Shown one piece after another: positions 1 through 8,190 of a stretch of DNA of 40,014 nt (the stretch's first letter is position 1; every line of letters starts with the position of its first letter). A program made the translations under genes and the position numbers. A model generated the notes under the pieces. It was not told the origin of the DNA and searched no databases. It saw nothing but the letters and a program-made list of their open reading frames with translations. This stretch comes from a virus, in IMG/VR virus record IMGVR_UViG_3300013010_000030, positions 1 through 40,014 of that record. One strand, written 5' to 3'.

Positions 1-113
1 ATAACGAGGGAAGAGATCACTGCCTCAGTAGCAGCGGGTGTCGTGTACAAAGTAGCGTACGTCCCTGTACTCGCTGTGCCTTGTACCTGTGCGTATTTGT
101 ATGCTGTTGCCAT
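1..113 (-). CDS. Tail/fibre protein N-terminus, cut by the window edge
   Basis: The ATG lies one base after the stop of the upstream fibre gene. The visible 37 residues begin MATAYKYAQVQG and contain YTTPAATEAVISS, a beta-rich pattern common at the start of phage tail or fibre proteins. The reading frame is open to base 1. If base 1 is joined to base 40014, the frame continues without a stop into the glycine-rich protein at the right edge, giving one protein of about 305 residues. I therefore read this as the N-terminal, virion-attaching part of that fibre. The alternative is an unrelated truncated gene. The frame and start are seen directly; the function is inferred from operon position and composition. 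Confidence 0.6.
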   Translation of the reverse strand, partial: MATAYKYAQVQGTASTGTYATLYTTPAATEAVISSLV

Positions 114-114
114 G

Positions 115-615
115 TCATGCTCCAATCAGAAAGAACGGGTTTAATCCTACCTCAATACCATTAATAGTACCGCTAAAGGTAGCACCATTAATGGAAACAT
201 CAGTAAGAGTCTTATTAGTTAAATTTTGAGTATCAGTAGTTCCCACCACGCTACCAGTCACACTATGCACATTTGAGGCTGAATTAACGTGCAAGTTAGC
301 CTCGTCAGCGTCCGTGGCAGTAAAAATGTGCTCCAGTTCAGCACCAATTTGGTGAGGAGTTACAGTTGTTTGGTCAGCCCCACGACCATTAACAAGCCCA
401 TTATCAAACACAGTCAAAACATTTCCGGCACGAGAAGAACAAAGAATCTTCTCTTCGACAACCTTACCACGATCAACAACCACATAGAACGGTCCAGAAG
501 AACCTGTAGGGTAGTTAGAAAGATCACCACACTCAATAGTGAGAGCCGCTGTAGACCCGTTCAAAACAGCAGTTAAAACAGCGAGTTTAGCATTACCAGC
601 ATATGAACGTCTCAT
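115..615 (-). CDS. Putative fibre/structural protein with conserved C-terminal tip
   Basis: This 166-residue protein is rich in Ser, Thr, Val and Gly. The N-terminal half (LTIECGDLSNYP... FYVVVDRGKV... EKILCSSR) resembles small beta-sandwich structural proteins. The second half has NVHSVTGSVVG and a TDTQNLTNKTLTDVSI segment, a motif widespread in phage fibres (TQTLTNKTL-like). It ends GLNPFFLIGA, close to the end of the collagen-like fibre encoded three genes upstream (SPSFFLGGM). ATG directly follows the TAA of the upstream tail gene, so the two are translationally coupled. Likely part of the tail fibre or its adaptor; the exact role is unknown. Confidence 0.7.
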   Translation of the reverse strand: MRRSYAGNAKLAVLTAVLNGSTAALTIECGDLSNYPTGSSGPFYVVVDRGKVVEEKILCSSRAGNVLTVFDNGLVNGRGADQTTVTPHQIGAELEHIFTATDADEANLHVNSASNVHSVTGSVVGTTDTQNLTNKTLTDVSINGATFSGTINGIEVGLNPFFLIGA

Positions 616-2499
616 TTACACCACTTCCTCAAGAGTAATCAAAAACGTGCCCTGCCAACCATTACCAGTAGTAGACAGACGTTCAGGTTGCCACACAAAA
701 TCACGGGCAAGAACCTGATACGACTGACCTGACTCTTGATACTGGAAGACAGTTCCGTTTTGAATCAAACCCAGTAACGCATTTTTATCGTTTAACGAGT
801 TCCTAGATTCTACCATTCCGTTGATTTCAACTTCGTCAGCGATTAAAACAGGGACATCCCAACGTGATGCTTGACCTTTAACAGGGAAGGCGCGTAACTC
901 CCAGCGGGTAGGGATAGGTCCTTTAGTATTATCAATAGGGCAGCGAATAATGACATAACGGACGTTGATTCTGGAGAACTTAGTGCCATAAAGGTTAATG
1001 TTGTCGCTACGAATACTGTTAGGACTTACCTGTATACGGGCATAACGGGCATACAAACTAGCGTCATACGACAAATCAAGATACAAAAACCCCTGACAAT
1101 TAGGAACCCACTTAGCCTGCATATACAAAGAAGCCTTCAAATCCTCAACACTAAACGACATCGAACCCTGCGTAAGCCAACCAGCAGGAACACGATCAAC
1201 ACCCTCAAAATAAACACCAGAACCCTCAACAGAAAACACGCGCTTATCCAACCAAGTAACACACGAAGTAACATTCGCTGCCGCTTCACCCCAAGCAGCA
1301 ATATCGTTAGCGTAAGCAGGAGTTAAATTAGTAGTAGTAAACGTAGTCAAATCTAAACGACCCAAACCCGGAACCGGACTCGTAGGAAAAACGTTAACCG
1401 TGTCACTATTCACAGGAACATAACCGGGGTTCATAGAAGAAACCCCATACCACATGAAACGATCCTGAGCCTCAAAACAACGAACAGGTTCATCAGTAGG
1501 AATAATCGCACCAAGAAGAAGATCACCATTAGCATCAGGTTGCGCCATACGCACACCCTTATTAGTACCAATAAAAATAAAACCAAGATACTCGCTAATC
1601 GTGTAACCAATCTCCCCATCAGGAAGTTGAGCAGCAACAATCGCTGGATTCAAACCAGTAGCATCATCTTTAATAGTTACCTTATGAACAACCCACTTAT
1701 CTCCCTTACCACCAAGAAGATAAATAGCATTAGGACCCTCACACGCAGACTCCCACCTAAAAGAAGGATCAGGGTTAGTGTAAATAGTTTCAATCTGATT
1801 ATCAGTCTTAATCCACTTCAACACGTTAGCGTGACCAACAAGAAGATAATCTTTCTCCCACTCAATCATGTTAGCGCCAGTTAATACAACGTTGTAATAA
1901 CGCGCTGCCGTATCAGCAGGCCCATCAAGACGATAAATGTACCCATTATCATTCAACCCCATAATCGCATCACCACGATCAGCAATATCAATAATAGGAT
2001 CAGGGCCAAGAGCAACACTCGCAGTCATAGTCCCAAAATCAGAATACCAATAAGTGTAATTACCATTAACAACAACAAGATAACCATCATGCAAAGTCAA
2101 CCAAGACTTACCACTAAGCGTTTGCAACTTAGTAGTCTCAGGGAGCAAACTAAAACGCCAACTTGTCCACGGATCAATACCAAACGAATCCTCGTAACGA
2201 GACTGAATAGCGTTATCACGATCCAAGTTAGACTGACCAGCGCCAGAACTCCAATCAGAAACTTGCTGCCTCCAAATGTTTTGAGGAAGCAACAACAAGT
2301 CACGATTGTCAGCAGTGTTACGTTGTTGCAAAACATCAATAGACCTTTGCGAATAAGCCTTAGACGCAGTATCAATAGGATAAATATGACCATTAATAGC
2401 AACCATAGAACCACCAAGGTTTGCTAAAGCACTACTACCAGCCTCGCTACCACCGCCGTAAAATGGTTCATCAAAAGGTTGAGTTATTTGTGTAGGCAC
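616..2499 (-). CDS. Large tail protein, propeller-like
   Basis: This 627-residue protein starts at GTG, overlapping the adaptor stop by one base, after a GGGGAG ribosome site. The N-terminus (about residues 40-125) has QRSIDVLQQRNTADNR, SGAGQSNLDR and FGIDPWTSWR, a block seen in tail proteins of many actinophages. The middle consists of repeated short beta units with aromatic and Gly turns (LVVVNGNYTYWYSD, IMGLNDNGYIYRLDG, YLLGGKGDKW), the pattern of a beta-propeller as in podovirus tail nozzles. Placement just after the putative adaptor supports a tail tube or nozzle component that contacts the fibre. Assignment is by context and pattern; a minor tail protein of a siphophage is the alternative. 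Confidence 0.65.
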   Translation of the reverse strand: MPTQITQPFDEPFYGGGSEAGSSALANLGGSMVAINGHIYPIDTASKAYSQRSIDVLQQRNTADNRDLLLLPQNIWRQQVSDWSSGAGQSNLDRDNAIQSRYEDSFGIDPWTSWRFSLLPETTKLQTLSGKSWLTLHDGYLVVVNGNYTYWYSDFGTMTASVALGPDPIIDIADRGDAIMGLNDNGYIYRLDGPADTAARYYNVVLTGANMIEWEKDYLLVGHANVLKWIKTDNQIETIYTNPDPSFRWESACEGPNAIYLLGGKGDKWVVHKVTIKDDATGLNPAIVAAQLPDGEIGYTISEYLGFIFIGTNKGVRMAQPDANGDLLLGAIIPTDEPVRCFEAQDRFMWYGVSSMNPGYVPVNSDTVNVFPTSPVPGLGRLDLTTFTTTNLTPAYANDIAAWGEAAANVTSCVTWLDKRVFSVEGSGVYFEGVDRVPAGWLTQGSMSFSVEDLKASLYMQAKWVPNCQGFLYLDLSYDASLYARYARIQVSPNSIRSDNINLYGTKFSRINVRYVIIRCPIDNTKGPIPTRWELRAFPVKGQASRWDVPVLIADEVEINGMVESRNSLNDKNALLGLIQNGTVFQYQESGQSYQVLARDFVWQPERLSTTGNGWQGTFLITLEEVV

Positions 2500-3383
2500 T
2501 AAACTCCCCTATAGATAGGGATGCGAGTAACAAGCCTAGACATTTCCTCTTGAACACGAGACTTATACATACGCTGCAACTGATTAGCAATAGAACTATT
2601 AGAAGTAACAGGAACCTCATCAGGACGACGAGAATCACCCTGAGAACTAATCTGTGTACGGCGAGACTCAGTAGTCAACAACAACTCAACCGATGCACCC
2701 AAAGCAGGAATATCCAACATAGAATCAGACAACCCAAGATTAACAACAGGATCATCAGCAAGACTCGTAGCCTGACTAAACGGAGCCTTATAAGTAAACT
2801 CAATCTTAGTACCAGAAGGAATAGACAACAACAAACGAACCACATTCTGTTCAGTACTGTACTGCCAACGGTAATGTCGAGGAGCAAGATTACTCCACAC
2901 ATCAGTAGTACCGGGCCAACGCCAACGCACACGAAGAATGTTAATCATATCCGCTGCCTCAACAGGAACCTCATACGTTTGATAAGTAGGATCAACCTCA
3001 GCAACCCAAGTACCAATCTTGTACAACCCAGCCTCAGGAGAAGACATAGAACGCAACTGGTCATTGATAGCGTTAAACGCATACCAGTCAGTCATACGAG
3101 GACGCACATACACCATGTCCCCAGCAGCAACAGAGTTTCGAGGTGAGTTATCGTAACCCGGAATAACAAACACCGTGTTATCCGTAGAATAAACACCCTT
3201 AACAAACCACACGTTCAAACCACTAGAAAGCAACATGCCCTTCTGAATACCATCAACACCAAGTTCAAGTTGAATACTTGTTTGACCCGCTGACGCTGAA
3301 ACCTGAGCAAGGTTCACATTCTCAGTCATAGACCCATACACGCGCCTACGAACATCCGCAACAAGATCAGCAACAGTAGTCAC
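2499..3383 (-). CDS. Putative head-tail adaptor protein
   Basis: A 294-residue protein starting at GTG, one base into the stop of the collagen-like gene, behind a GGAGG site. The N-terminus (VADLVADVRRRVYG) is the amphipathic opening helix typical of podovirus adaptor or connector proteins; the middle is beta-rich (QLELGVDGIQKGMLLSSG, AAGDMVYVRPRM), and the C-terminal third is helical (IANQLQRMYKSRVQEEMSRL). The family binds beneath the portal and receives the tail tube. The downstream gene is the likely tail tube or nozzle, which suits that role. Family naming is from pattern and gene order, not from a profile search. Confidence 0.6.
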   Translation of the reverse strand: MTTVADLVADVRRRVYGSMTENVNLAQVSASAGQTSIQLELGVDGIQKGMLLSSGLNVWFVKGVYSTDNTVFVIPGYDNSPRNSVAAGDMVYVRPRMTDWYAFNAINDQLRSMSSPEAGLYKIGTWVAEVDPTYQTYEVPVEAADMINILRVRWRWPGTTDVWSNLAPRHYRWQYSTEQNVVRLLLSIPSGTKIEFTYKAPFSQATSLADDPVVNLGLSDSMLDIPALGASVELLLTTESRRTQISSQGDSRRPDEVPVTSNSSIANQLQRMYKSRVQEEMSRLVTRIPIYRGV

Positions 3384-4714
3384 TACATACCTCCAAGGAA
3401 AAATGATGGACTAAAATCTGTTTCTCCAGACAAAGGTGATCCATTAACAAGAACCGCTGTTGCGTTGACTGTTCCGTTAATATCTAATTTGTATGCGGGG
3501 CTGCTCGTACCTATACCAACATTGCCGCTAGGCATAATACGCATTTTCTCATCAGCAGGAACCCAGTTTGCTGCATCAGTATTTAAGTCAACATAGAAAA
3601 CAAGAGGCCCGTTACCGTTAGGACTCTGCCGCAATTGACCAATTGCAGCCTTCCGATACGTTGGATCAGAGCCGAAATCAATGCCAGCGATACCAAGATT
3701 AGCGTTGTTGTTTTGTACTGAGATACCAGCAAATCCTGTTGAGTCAACATCTGTAACATGCAGCCGTTCAGACGGACTACTTGTACCTATACCAACATTG
3801 CCAGCAGCATTCACAACAAACGGTGTCGCATCAGGGTTAGTCGAATCCTCTACCACCAACGCGTTACCTGTACCCGTTTGCGTCACAAGCAAAGCGGGGG
3901 TCGTGGTGTTGGCATTAACAACAGTAGAACCAGTGACAGTTCCACCAGTAGTAGCCAAAGCACCAACGTCACTAGCAGTCAAAGTAATAGAAGTACCAGT
4001 TTTACCATTAACCGTAGTCGGGTCACCCTGAGGTCCCTGTGGACCTGTAGCACCAGTAGCCCCAGTCGCACCTGTCGCACCAGTAGCACCCGTATCGCCA
4101 GTATCACCCTTTAACCCTTGAATCCCTTGAATACCTTGGATACCTTGATCGCCCTGAGGACCCGTGTTACCAATAGGACCTTGAGGTCCCGTAGGTCCAG
4201 TATCACCAGTTAAACCAGTTTCACCTTGAATACCCTGAATCCCCTGAATACCCTGAATACCCTGATCGCCTTGAGGACCTTGGAACGTACCAGCATCAAT
4301 CCACGAACCACCATTCCAAACATACAAATGCCCATCCTCATCAACAATCCAAGCATCACCCGGATAATTACCAAGAGCAGGCAAAGCAGCAACAGTCGCT
4401 TTAGTTCCCTTAACATTAATCGAATCACCCTGAGGACCCTCAGGACCCGTATCACCCTGAGGACCCTGCACACCAGCAGGACCCGTAGGACCCTCAGCAC
4501 CAGTAGGACCCTGCGCCCCAGTAAGACCAGTATCACCCTGAACACCCTGAACACCCTGCACACCCTGCGGTCCAACAGGACCCTGAGGACCAGCAGGCAA
4601 TCCCTCTACAGCAGAATTAAGAGTATTAATCGCCTCAATAATAAGATTAGTATCATCAGCAGGAGCACCATCACCCGGATTCTTATTCGGGGTAGGCAGC
4701 GTCAAATCAGCCAT
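3383..4714 (-). CDS. Collagen-like tail fibre protein
   Basis: About 443 residues. A short globular N-terminus (MADLTLPTPNKNPGDGAPAD) probably anchors it to the virion. Two collagen-like Gly-X-Y tracts follow, at about residues 40-98 and 146-230, separated by a folded insert containing LPALGNYPGDAWIVDEDGHL. After the collagen come a VNGKTGTSITLTASDVGAL segment, two copies of a NVGIGTSSP motif typical of fibre tips, and the ending SPSFFLGGM. Such proteins form elongated trimers for host binding. An in-frame TTG lies one codon upstream, but the ATG is preceded by AGGAGTTATTG and is preferred. The DNA has dense short direct repeats, so the tract length may vary between relatives. Confidence 0.85.
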   Translation of the reverse strand: MADLTLPTPNKNPGDGAPADDTNLIIEAINTLNSAVEGLPAGPQGPVGPQGVQGVQGVQGDTGLTGAQGPTGAEGPTGPAGVQGPQGDTGPEGPQGDSINVKGTKATVAALPALGNYPGDAWIVDEDGHLYVWNGGSWIDAGTFQGPQGDQGIQGIQGIQGIQGETGLTGDTGPTGPQGPIGNTGPQGDQGIQGIQGIQGLKGDTGDTGATGATGATGATGATGPQGPQGDPTTVNGKTGTSITLTASDVGALATTGGTVTGSTVVNANTTTPALLVTQTGTGNALVVEDSTNPDATPFVVNAAGNVGIGTSSPSERLHVTDVDSTGFAGISVQNNNANLGIAGIDFGSDPTYRKAAIGQLRQSPNGNGPLVFYVDLNTDAANWVPADEKMRIMPSGNVGIGTSSPAYKLDINGTVNATAVLVNGSPLSGETDFSPSFFLGGM

Positions 4715-4723
4715 CAATAACTC

Positions 4724-5056
4724 CTAATCAAACTGTGAATCGTAGGTTTCAGGATACACGTTATCCGTATAAACATTACGCCAAGTGTACCCTGCCGCTG
4801 TCAACGACTCATACTCAAAGGAATCAACATCAGTACGATAATCAGTTCCCCCAAGAATAAACGTGTGGACATCATCGTTTTGAATATCATCATTCTCAAA
4901 AGTAGCACGTTCAGCGACACTCCCATCCGTATAAATAATCACACTATTCTGTGCAGGAGGAGGCAAAATAAAAGACCACAACGGGCTAATACCCTGACCC
5001 TGAATAGTACGAGGACCATAAGTACCACGCCCCAACAACTGCACCTGAATAGTCAC
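4724..5056 (-). CDS. Small virion-associated protein, uncharacterised
   Basis: A 110-residue acidic protein starting at GTG with a strong GGAGGAAG site and overlapping the preceding stop by one base. It has an IPPL-free N-terminal beta region (LLGRGTYGPRTIQGQG) and ends with acidic, aromatic stretches (TFENDDIQNDDVHTF, YTWRNVYTDNVYPETYD). Similar short proteins occur beside head-tail genes in actinophages, but I cannot name a function. Its place between the basic proteins and the collagen-like fibre suggests a structural or fibre-assembly role. Confidence 0.65.
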   Translation of the reverse strand: MTIQVQLLGRGTYGPRTIQGQGISPLWSFILPPPAQNSVIIYTDGSVAERATFENDDIQNDDVHTFILGGTDYRTDVDSFEYESLTAAGYTWRNVYTDNVYPETYDSQFD

Positions 5057-5211
5057 TACTTCTTCTTCCTCCGAACAGCAGAATTATCAACAAGATTAGG
5101 ATACGGACGACCAGCAGCCTTAGCCCTCCGCTTAGCAGCAGCCTTCTGACTCGCTGTCAAAGGCGTAGACTTTTTTTTAGGATTAGGCTTATCCCAAAAC
5201 TGTTTAGGCAT
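5056..5211 (-). CDS. Small basic Lys/Ala-rich protein
   Basis: A 51-residue, strongly basic protein: MPKQFWDKPNPKKK at the start, TASQKAAAKRRAKAAGRPY in the middle and RRKKK at the end. The ATG chosen overlaps the end of the preceding microprotein by eight bases; a longer in-frame extension would run deep into that gene. No fold is evident beyond a probable amphipathic helix. It is one of four consecutive basic products downstream of the capsid gene, and a nucleic-acid-binding role in the virion is the most natural guess. Confidence 0.65.
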   Translation of the reverse strand: MPKQFWDKPNPKKKSTPLTASQKAAAKRRAKAAGRPYPNLVDNSAVRRKKK

Positions 5212-5332
5212 ACTTACCCGGTTTAGTATCCGTAGGCTTCTTAACCTCCGACTTACCACCCGACTTACCCAAAATCATAGGAGCAGCGACCTTCTTATCA
5301 TTAGGTGTAGAACACCCACACTTATAACACAT
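5204..5332 (-). CDS. Cys-rich basic microprotein
   Basis: A 42-residue protein not obvious in a length-filtered gene search. It opens MCYKCGCSTPNDKK, giving three cysteines in six residues, and continues with Lys-rich sequence. The ATG directly abuts the upstream TAG, and AGGGGTAAG lies at ribosome-site distance. Its last eight bases overlap the next gene. The Cys cluster suggests metal binding or disulfide use; no function is known to me. The same MCYKCGC-type opening occurs in small proteins of other marine and freshwater phages. Confidence 0.6.
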   Translation of the reverse strand: MCYKCGCSTPNDKKVAAPMILGKSGGKSEVKKPTDTKPGKYA

Positions 5333-5596
5333 CTACTTACCCCTTCCATGAGGCTTACTTGAATGATACTTACGACTAGCAGCAACACCCTGCTTAACAG
5401 TCTTAGCACCAGCCTTCTTCGTCAAATTAATTTTATCCCACTTCTTACCCTTGTTACCCGCATGATCAACAACAACACGACCACCAACCTTCTTAACCGT
5501 GTGCTTAACCCCAGTGATCTTCACAGACTTCTTCTTCACTTTAGGTTTACCTTTCTCATACGACTTAGTAACAAAAGTCTCACCAAGAGAAGCCAT
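5333..5596 (-). CDS. Basic protein, histone-like composition
   Basis: An 87-residue Lys-rich protein (MASLGETFVTKSY, then KPKVKKKSVKITGVKH and KKVGGRVVVDHAGNKGKKW). The ATG overlaps the upstream TAA by one base (TAATG), which fixes the start and removes four residues from the maximal frame. Alternating Lys/Val and Lys/Gly would suit a beta-rich nucleic-acid-binding protein. No named family recognised. It belongs to the basic cluster after the capsid gene. Confidence 0.65.
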   Translation of the reverse strand: MASLGETFVTKSYEKGKPKVKKKSVKITGVKHTVKKVGGRVVVDHAGNKGKKWDKINLTKKAGAKTVKQGVAASRKYHSSKPHGRGK

Positions 5597-5865
5597 TAAC
5601 AATCCCACGCTCTCAACGACTTATTAATACGACTATTAGGATTCTTCGCTGTCTTAGCCGAAGTATTCTTCTTCTTCATACCCTCCATACGGGCACAAAA
5701 CGACTTCCTACGAGCAGCGGATTTAGGTGACTTCTTAGCAGCGGCCTTCTTCACCGGAGGTTTCAATTTGCCACCAGTAGCCTTGTTATAAGACGCACGA
5801 CCTTTAGCGTTCAAGCCCCCCTTAGGGTTCTTACCCGCTTTCCGCTGCCACGCAGGAGTAGCCAT
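5596..5865 (-). CDS. Basic virion-region protein, DUF6321-like
   Basis: 89 residues. The N-terminal block (WQRKAGKNPKGGLNAKGRAS, then a KATGGKLKPPV segment) and RRKSFCARMEGM match the pattern I associate with the DUF6321 family of marine phages, which has no assigned function. A KKAAAKKSPKSAARR stretch makes it strongly basic, and the protein ends RAWDC. It is directly adjacent to the larger basic gene upstream and overlaps the next by one base. The domain name is from memory of the motif and needs a profile search. Confidence 0.7.
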   Translation of the reverse strand: MATPAWQRKAGKNPKGGLNAKGRASYNKATGGKLKPPVKKAAAKKSPKSAARRKSFCARMEGMKKKNTSAKTAKNPNSRINKSLRAWDC

Positions 5866-6375
5866 TTACTTAGTCTTTACAAACTTTTTAGTTTTACCGT
5901 TCCAACGATACGTTTCAATATTGTTAGGAGGACCAAAACGATACAAAGAACCATCCTTAGGATTTTTAACACCAACCGTCGCCGGACCAACCATTCCAGC
6001 AGAAGGTTTCTTTACGCCACCATACTGAGTAAACGGTTTCTTAGGCGCGGCTTTCTTAACACCACCAGCCGATTTAATTCTTTTCCAAGTAGCGGTCTTA
6101 GCGTCATACATGTTATACGCCTTACCCTTAGCACCAAGACGAACAGTTCCATCTTTAACACCAGCATTTTGCTTAGCGCGTTGAGCCATAGTCCCAGACG
6201 GTTTACCAGCAGTAACACCAGTACGCTTAGCACCCGACAAGCGATCTGCACTTGTTCTTGTGGTACTTGTCTTTCTTGCTGTTGCAATTCTTTTATTTCT
6301 CGCTGCTGCTTTCTTCGCTGCTGCTGCTGCTTTCTTCGCTGCTGCTGCGCGAGCCATACTATCTGCTGTAGCCAT
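5866..6375 (-). CDS. Lys/Ala-rich histone H1-like virion protein
   Basis: 169 residues. After MATADSMAR the N-terminus is an Ala/Lys repeat (AAAAKKAAAAAKKAAARN), like the tails of bacterial H1-type and KfrA-like DNA-compaction proteins. The central region has RTSADRLSGAKRTG, and the C-terminal part is a small beta domain (KAYNMYDAKTATWKRIKSA, DGSLYRFGPPNNIETYRW). The ATG is chosen over an in-frame TTG two codons upstream because AGGAAGG sits seven bases before it. The first gene after the capsid hairpin, it is probably made in quantity. A DNA-condensing or capsid-decoration role is inference. Confidence 0.7.
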   Translation of the reverse strand: MATADSMARAAAAKKAAAAAKKAAARNKRIATARKTSTTRTSADRLSGAKRTGVTAGKPSGTMAQRAKQNAGVKDGTVRLGAKGKAYNMYDAKTATWKRIKSAGGVKKAAPKKPFTQYGGVKKPSAGMVGPATVGVKNPKDGSLYRFGPPNNIETYRWNGKTKKFVKTK

Positions 6376-6407
6376 TTTCAAACCTTCCTAAATTTTATAA
6401 GAGGATT

Positions 6408-6440
6408 CCCCTCCCCCCAATCTTAAATCAGGAGGAGGGG
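6408..6440 (-). terminator. GC-rich hairpin just after the capsid gene
   Basis: On the minus strand CCCCTCCTCC pairs with GGGGGGAGGGG around a 12-base loop, with one G-U pair, beginning eight bases after the capsid stop. No clear U-tract follows directly (AATCCTCTTATAAAATTT), so it may be a partial terminator or an mRNA-stabilising structure that sets capsid transcript levels above the downstream genes. Confidence 0.6.
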
Positions 6441-6447
6441 CTACTCA

Positions 6448-7485
6448 TTAAGCCAATGTTGCTTGAGTATTAATGTGAAGAAGTGCTTCTGAACGGAACA
6501 CTGAGTAACCAACAAGGTGGTACCAGCCAACCGAAGCAAAACGCTTCAACTTATCAACAACAGGAGCAACAACAGTTCCGGGCTGAGGACCGAAACCGGG
6601 AGCCGTGCTGTACGCCTTAGCAAGAGCCTCAGCACCCATCAGGTAACCGCGACCTTGATTCGTAAGGTGGTTGTTAACAACGAGACGAACGCCTTCGTAA
6701 GTTCCAACCTCACCCATGAACACGCTGTTACCAGCAGTACCCATACCACCTGCATAACCAACCATCCAACGGAAGCCGGTATCGGTAGTATCAGACATCA
6801 ACTGCTGAGCCTGATATGGGCTAATGACAGCAACATAGTTGCCACCACGCAACGGACGAACATTGTTCGACCGAAGAATAGCAACACCATCACGAAGAGC
6901 ATCGCCACTAAGAGGAGCAGCAGCGTCACCAATAGAACCAACGCTTCCGGTGGTAGCGTCATCATAAGTAATAGATGTTACGTCTAGTGCAACACGAGCC
7001 AACGTATCAACAGAAAGACCGGCGTTGTAACCAACACGCTCTGCGATAAGTGGGTCCATAGCGATCATTGAAGTTCCACGGATAAGAGCGGTGTTTGTAA
7101 CAGCCGTTCCATATTCGCGCATTGCAATCGTAAGAGCCTTGGATGACAAGGTTACGGAGTCAACATCAATGTTTTCCAGCAACGGAGTGGTTTGCTCAGA
7201 AATGTCATCCACGAATGAAAAACGAACTGAACCGCCACGGTGCGTGGTGTTAGAAGCCCGAACTGTAGCGAATTGATCGAAGATCAGTTCAGGGCGAAGT
7301 GACGGATAGACCGCAAGGTCATACGCCTTAGTAACGAACTGGCTACCAAGCGTAATGTCTACGATAGGTGCTGGAGCGTTAATGGATAGTGGACCCGCTG
7401 CGGTGACAATCTCACCGGGCGAATACATCGGACTGGTGGCTGGACCGTTCTGGTTCGAGCCGGGTGTACCTGTACCTGCTGGCAT
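6448..7485 (-). CDS. Major capsid protein, N4 gp56-like
   Basis: 345 residues, ATG with an AAAGGAAG site. After a Gly/Pro-rich start come YDLAVYPSLRPELIFDQFA, GGSVRFSFVDDISEQTTPL, ALTIAMREYGTAVTNTALIR and IAERVGYNAGLSVDTLAR. This order (tyrosine/arginine-rich N-arm, TTPL, EYG, then VGYN..L..DTLA) is that of the N4 gp56 family of HK97-fold major capsid proteins. It forms the head shell on a scaffold, and the gene directly upstream has scaffold properties. It is followed by a GC-rich hairpin, consistent with high expression. This is among the surest assignments in the window. Confidence 0.88.
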   Translation of the reverse strand: MPAGTGTPGSNQNGPATSPMYSPGEIVTAAGPLSINAPAPIVDITLGSQFVTKAYDLAVYPSLRPELIFDQFATVRASNTTHRGGSVRFSFVDDISEQTTPLLENIDVDSVTLSSKALTIAMREYGTAVTNTALIRGTSMIAMDPLIAERVGYNAGLSVDTLARVALDVTSITYDDATTGSVGSIGDAAAPLSGDALRDGVAILRSNNVRPLRGGNYVAVISPYQAQQLMSDTTDTGFRWMVGYAGGMGTAGNSVFMGEVGTYEGVRLVVNNHLTNQGRGYLMGAEALAKAYSTAPGFGPQPGTVVAPVVDKLKRFASVGWYHLVGYSVFRSEALLHINTQATLA

Positions 7486-7496
7486 TTTAACTTCCT

Positions 7497-7964
7497 TTAC
7501 TGGTCAATGTTTGTTGGAATACCGAACTGTCGAGCAACATCCAACATGGCTTCCATCCCGCCTTCTTCCATCGCTGACTCAAGTTGAGCAAGAGCCGCTT
7601 CCTCTGAAAGTCCCTCATACGCGACTCCAGATGATGCAGACATAACTCGTTGTTGAGCAGCAGCAACATTATCAATGACAGAATCATCTTCCTGCCCCTG
7701 TGATGTTAAGAAACCGGATTCTAAAGCAGCCTGACGAATAGCCTCCGCTGTCATATCCCCCTCATAACCCTTAACAAAATAATTCATCTTCGGGTCATTC
7801 ATTGGAAGTCCAGCCTTAGCAAAAGCCAGTTCACGTTTCAAATCAGCCAATTCCTTTTCCAATTGTTTCTTACCATTAGCAGCGCGACGAAGACTTTTAA
7901 TGTCTCCATTATCACCAACAGCATCAACTTCATTGGAATCAAAATCTTCTTCATAATCGGACAT
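7497..7964 (-). CDS. Putative capsid scaffolding protein
   Basis: 155 residues with a very acidic start (MSDYEEDFDSNEVDAVGDNG), then a predicted coiled coil (RAANGKKQLEKELADLKREL) and a helical, Glu/Ala-rich C-terminus. Size, acidity, coiled coil and position immediately before the capsid gene are the hallmarks of phage scaffolds. The longest frame starts at 8042 but its first 26 residues read through a dyad-rich leader; the ATG at 7964 follows AAGGAAGGGAAGAG and is chosen. No protease is encoded nearby, so the scaffold probably exits intact. Confidence 0.75.
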   Translation of the reverse strand: MSDYEEDFDSNEVDAVGDNGDIKSLRRAANGKKQLEKELADLKRELAFAKAGLPMNDPKMNYFVKGYEGDMTAEAIRQAALESGFLTSQGQEDDSVIDNVAAAQQRVMSASSGVAYEGLSEEAALAQLESAMEEGGMEAMLDVARQFGIPTNIDQ

Positions 7965-8190
7965 TGCTCTTCCCTTCCTTAAACTCGCATGAATGGGAGA
8001 TTCATACGGAGGTTGTGTGTTTTTGAGACAGGTTTGTCTCAAGATATGGTTTAGCCAAAATACTCATATAAGACAGGCCAACGTCTCAATGGAAAAAACC
8101 TTAACTACTAGCACACCCACTTTTCAGAAGGGCCAATATAAGGTACTGTTCATAGTATAGACACAAAGAAGCATTTATGTTGCTTTAGGG
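7965..8190 (-). promoter_or_regulatory. Leader with two operator-like dyads before scaffold and capsid
   Basis: This 226-base gap is the only sizeable one inside the late operon. It carries a perfect inverted repeat (TTGAGACA and TGTCTCAA, four-base spacer, 8023-8042) and a related imperfect dyad (8069-8089, TTGAGAC and TGTCTTA on the minus strand). TATACT and TATATT -10-like boxes lie upstream in the leader, but I find no good -35 partner. A weak hairpin near the upstream stop (AAGCA/TGCTT) may end incoming transcripts. A separate capsid-module promoter under operator control is plausible but not proven. Confidence 0.45.

Noticed and set aside
4040-4580. CRISPR-like regularly spaced repeats
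   Set aside because: The repeats are the codons of Gly-X-Y collagen tracts in an intact gene; units are nine-base multiples with no spacers.
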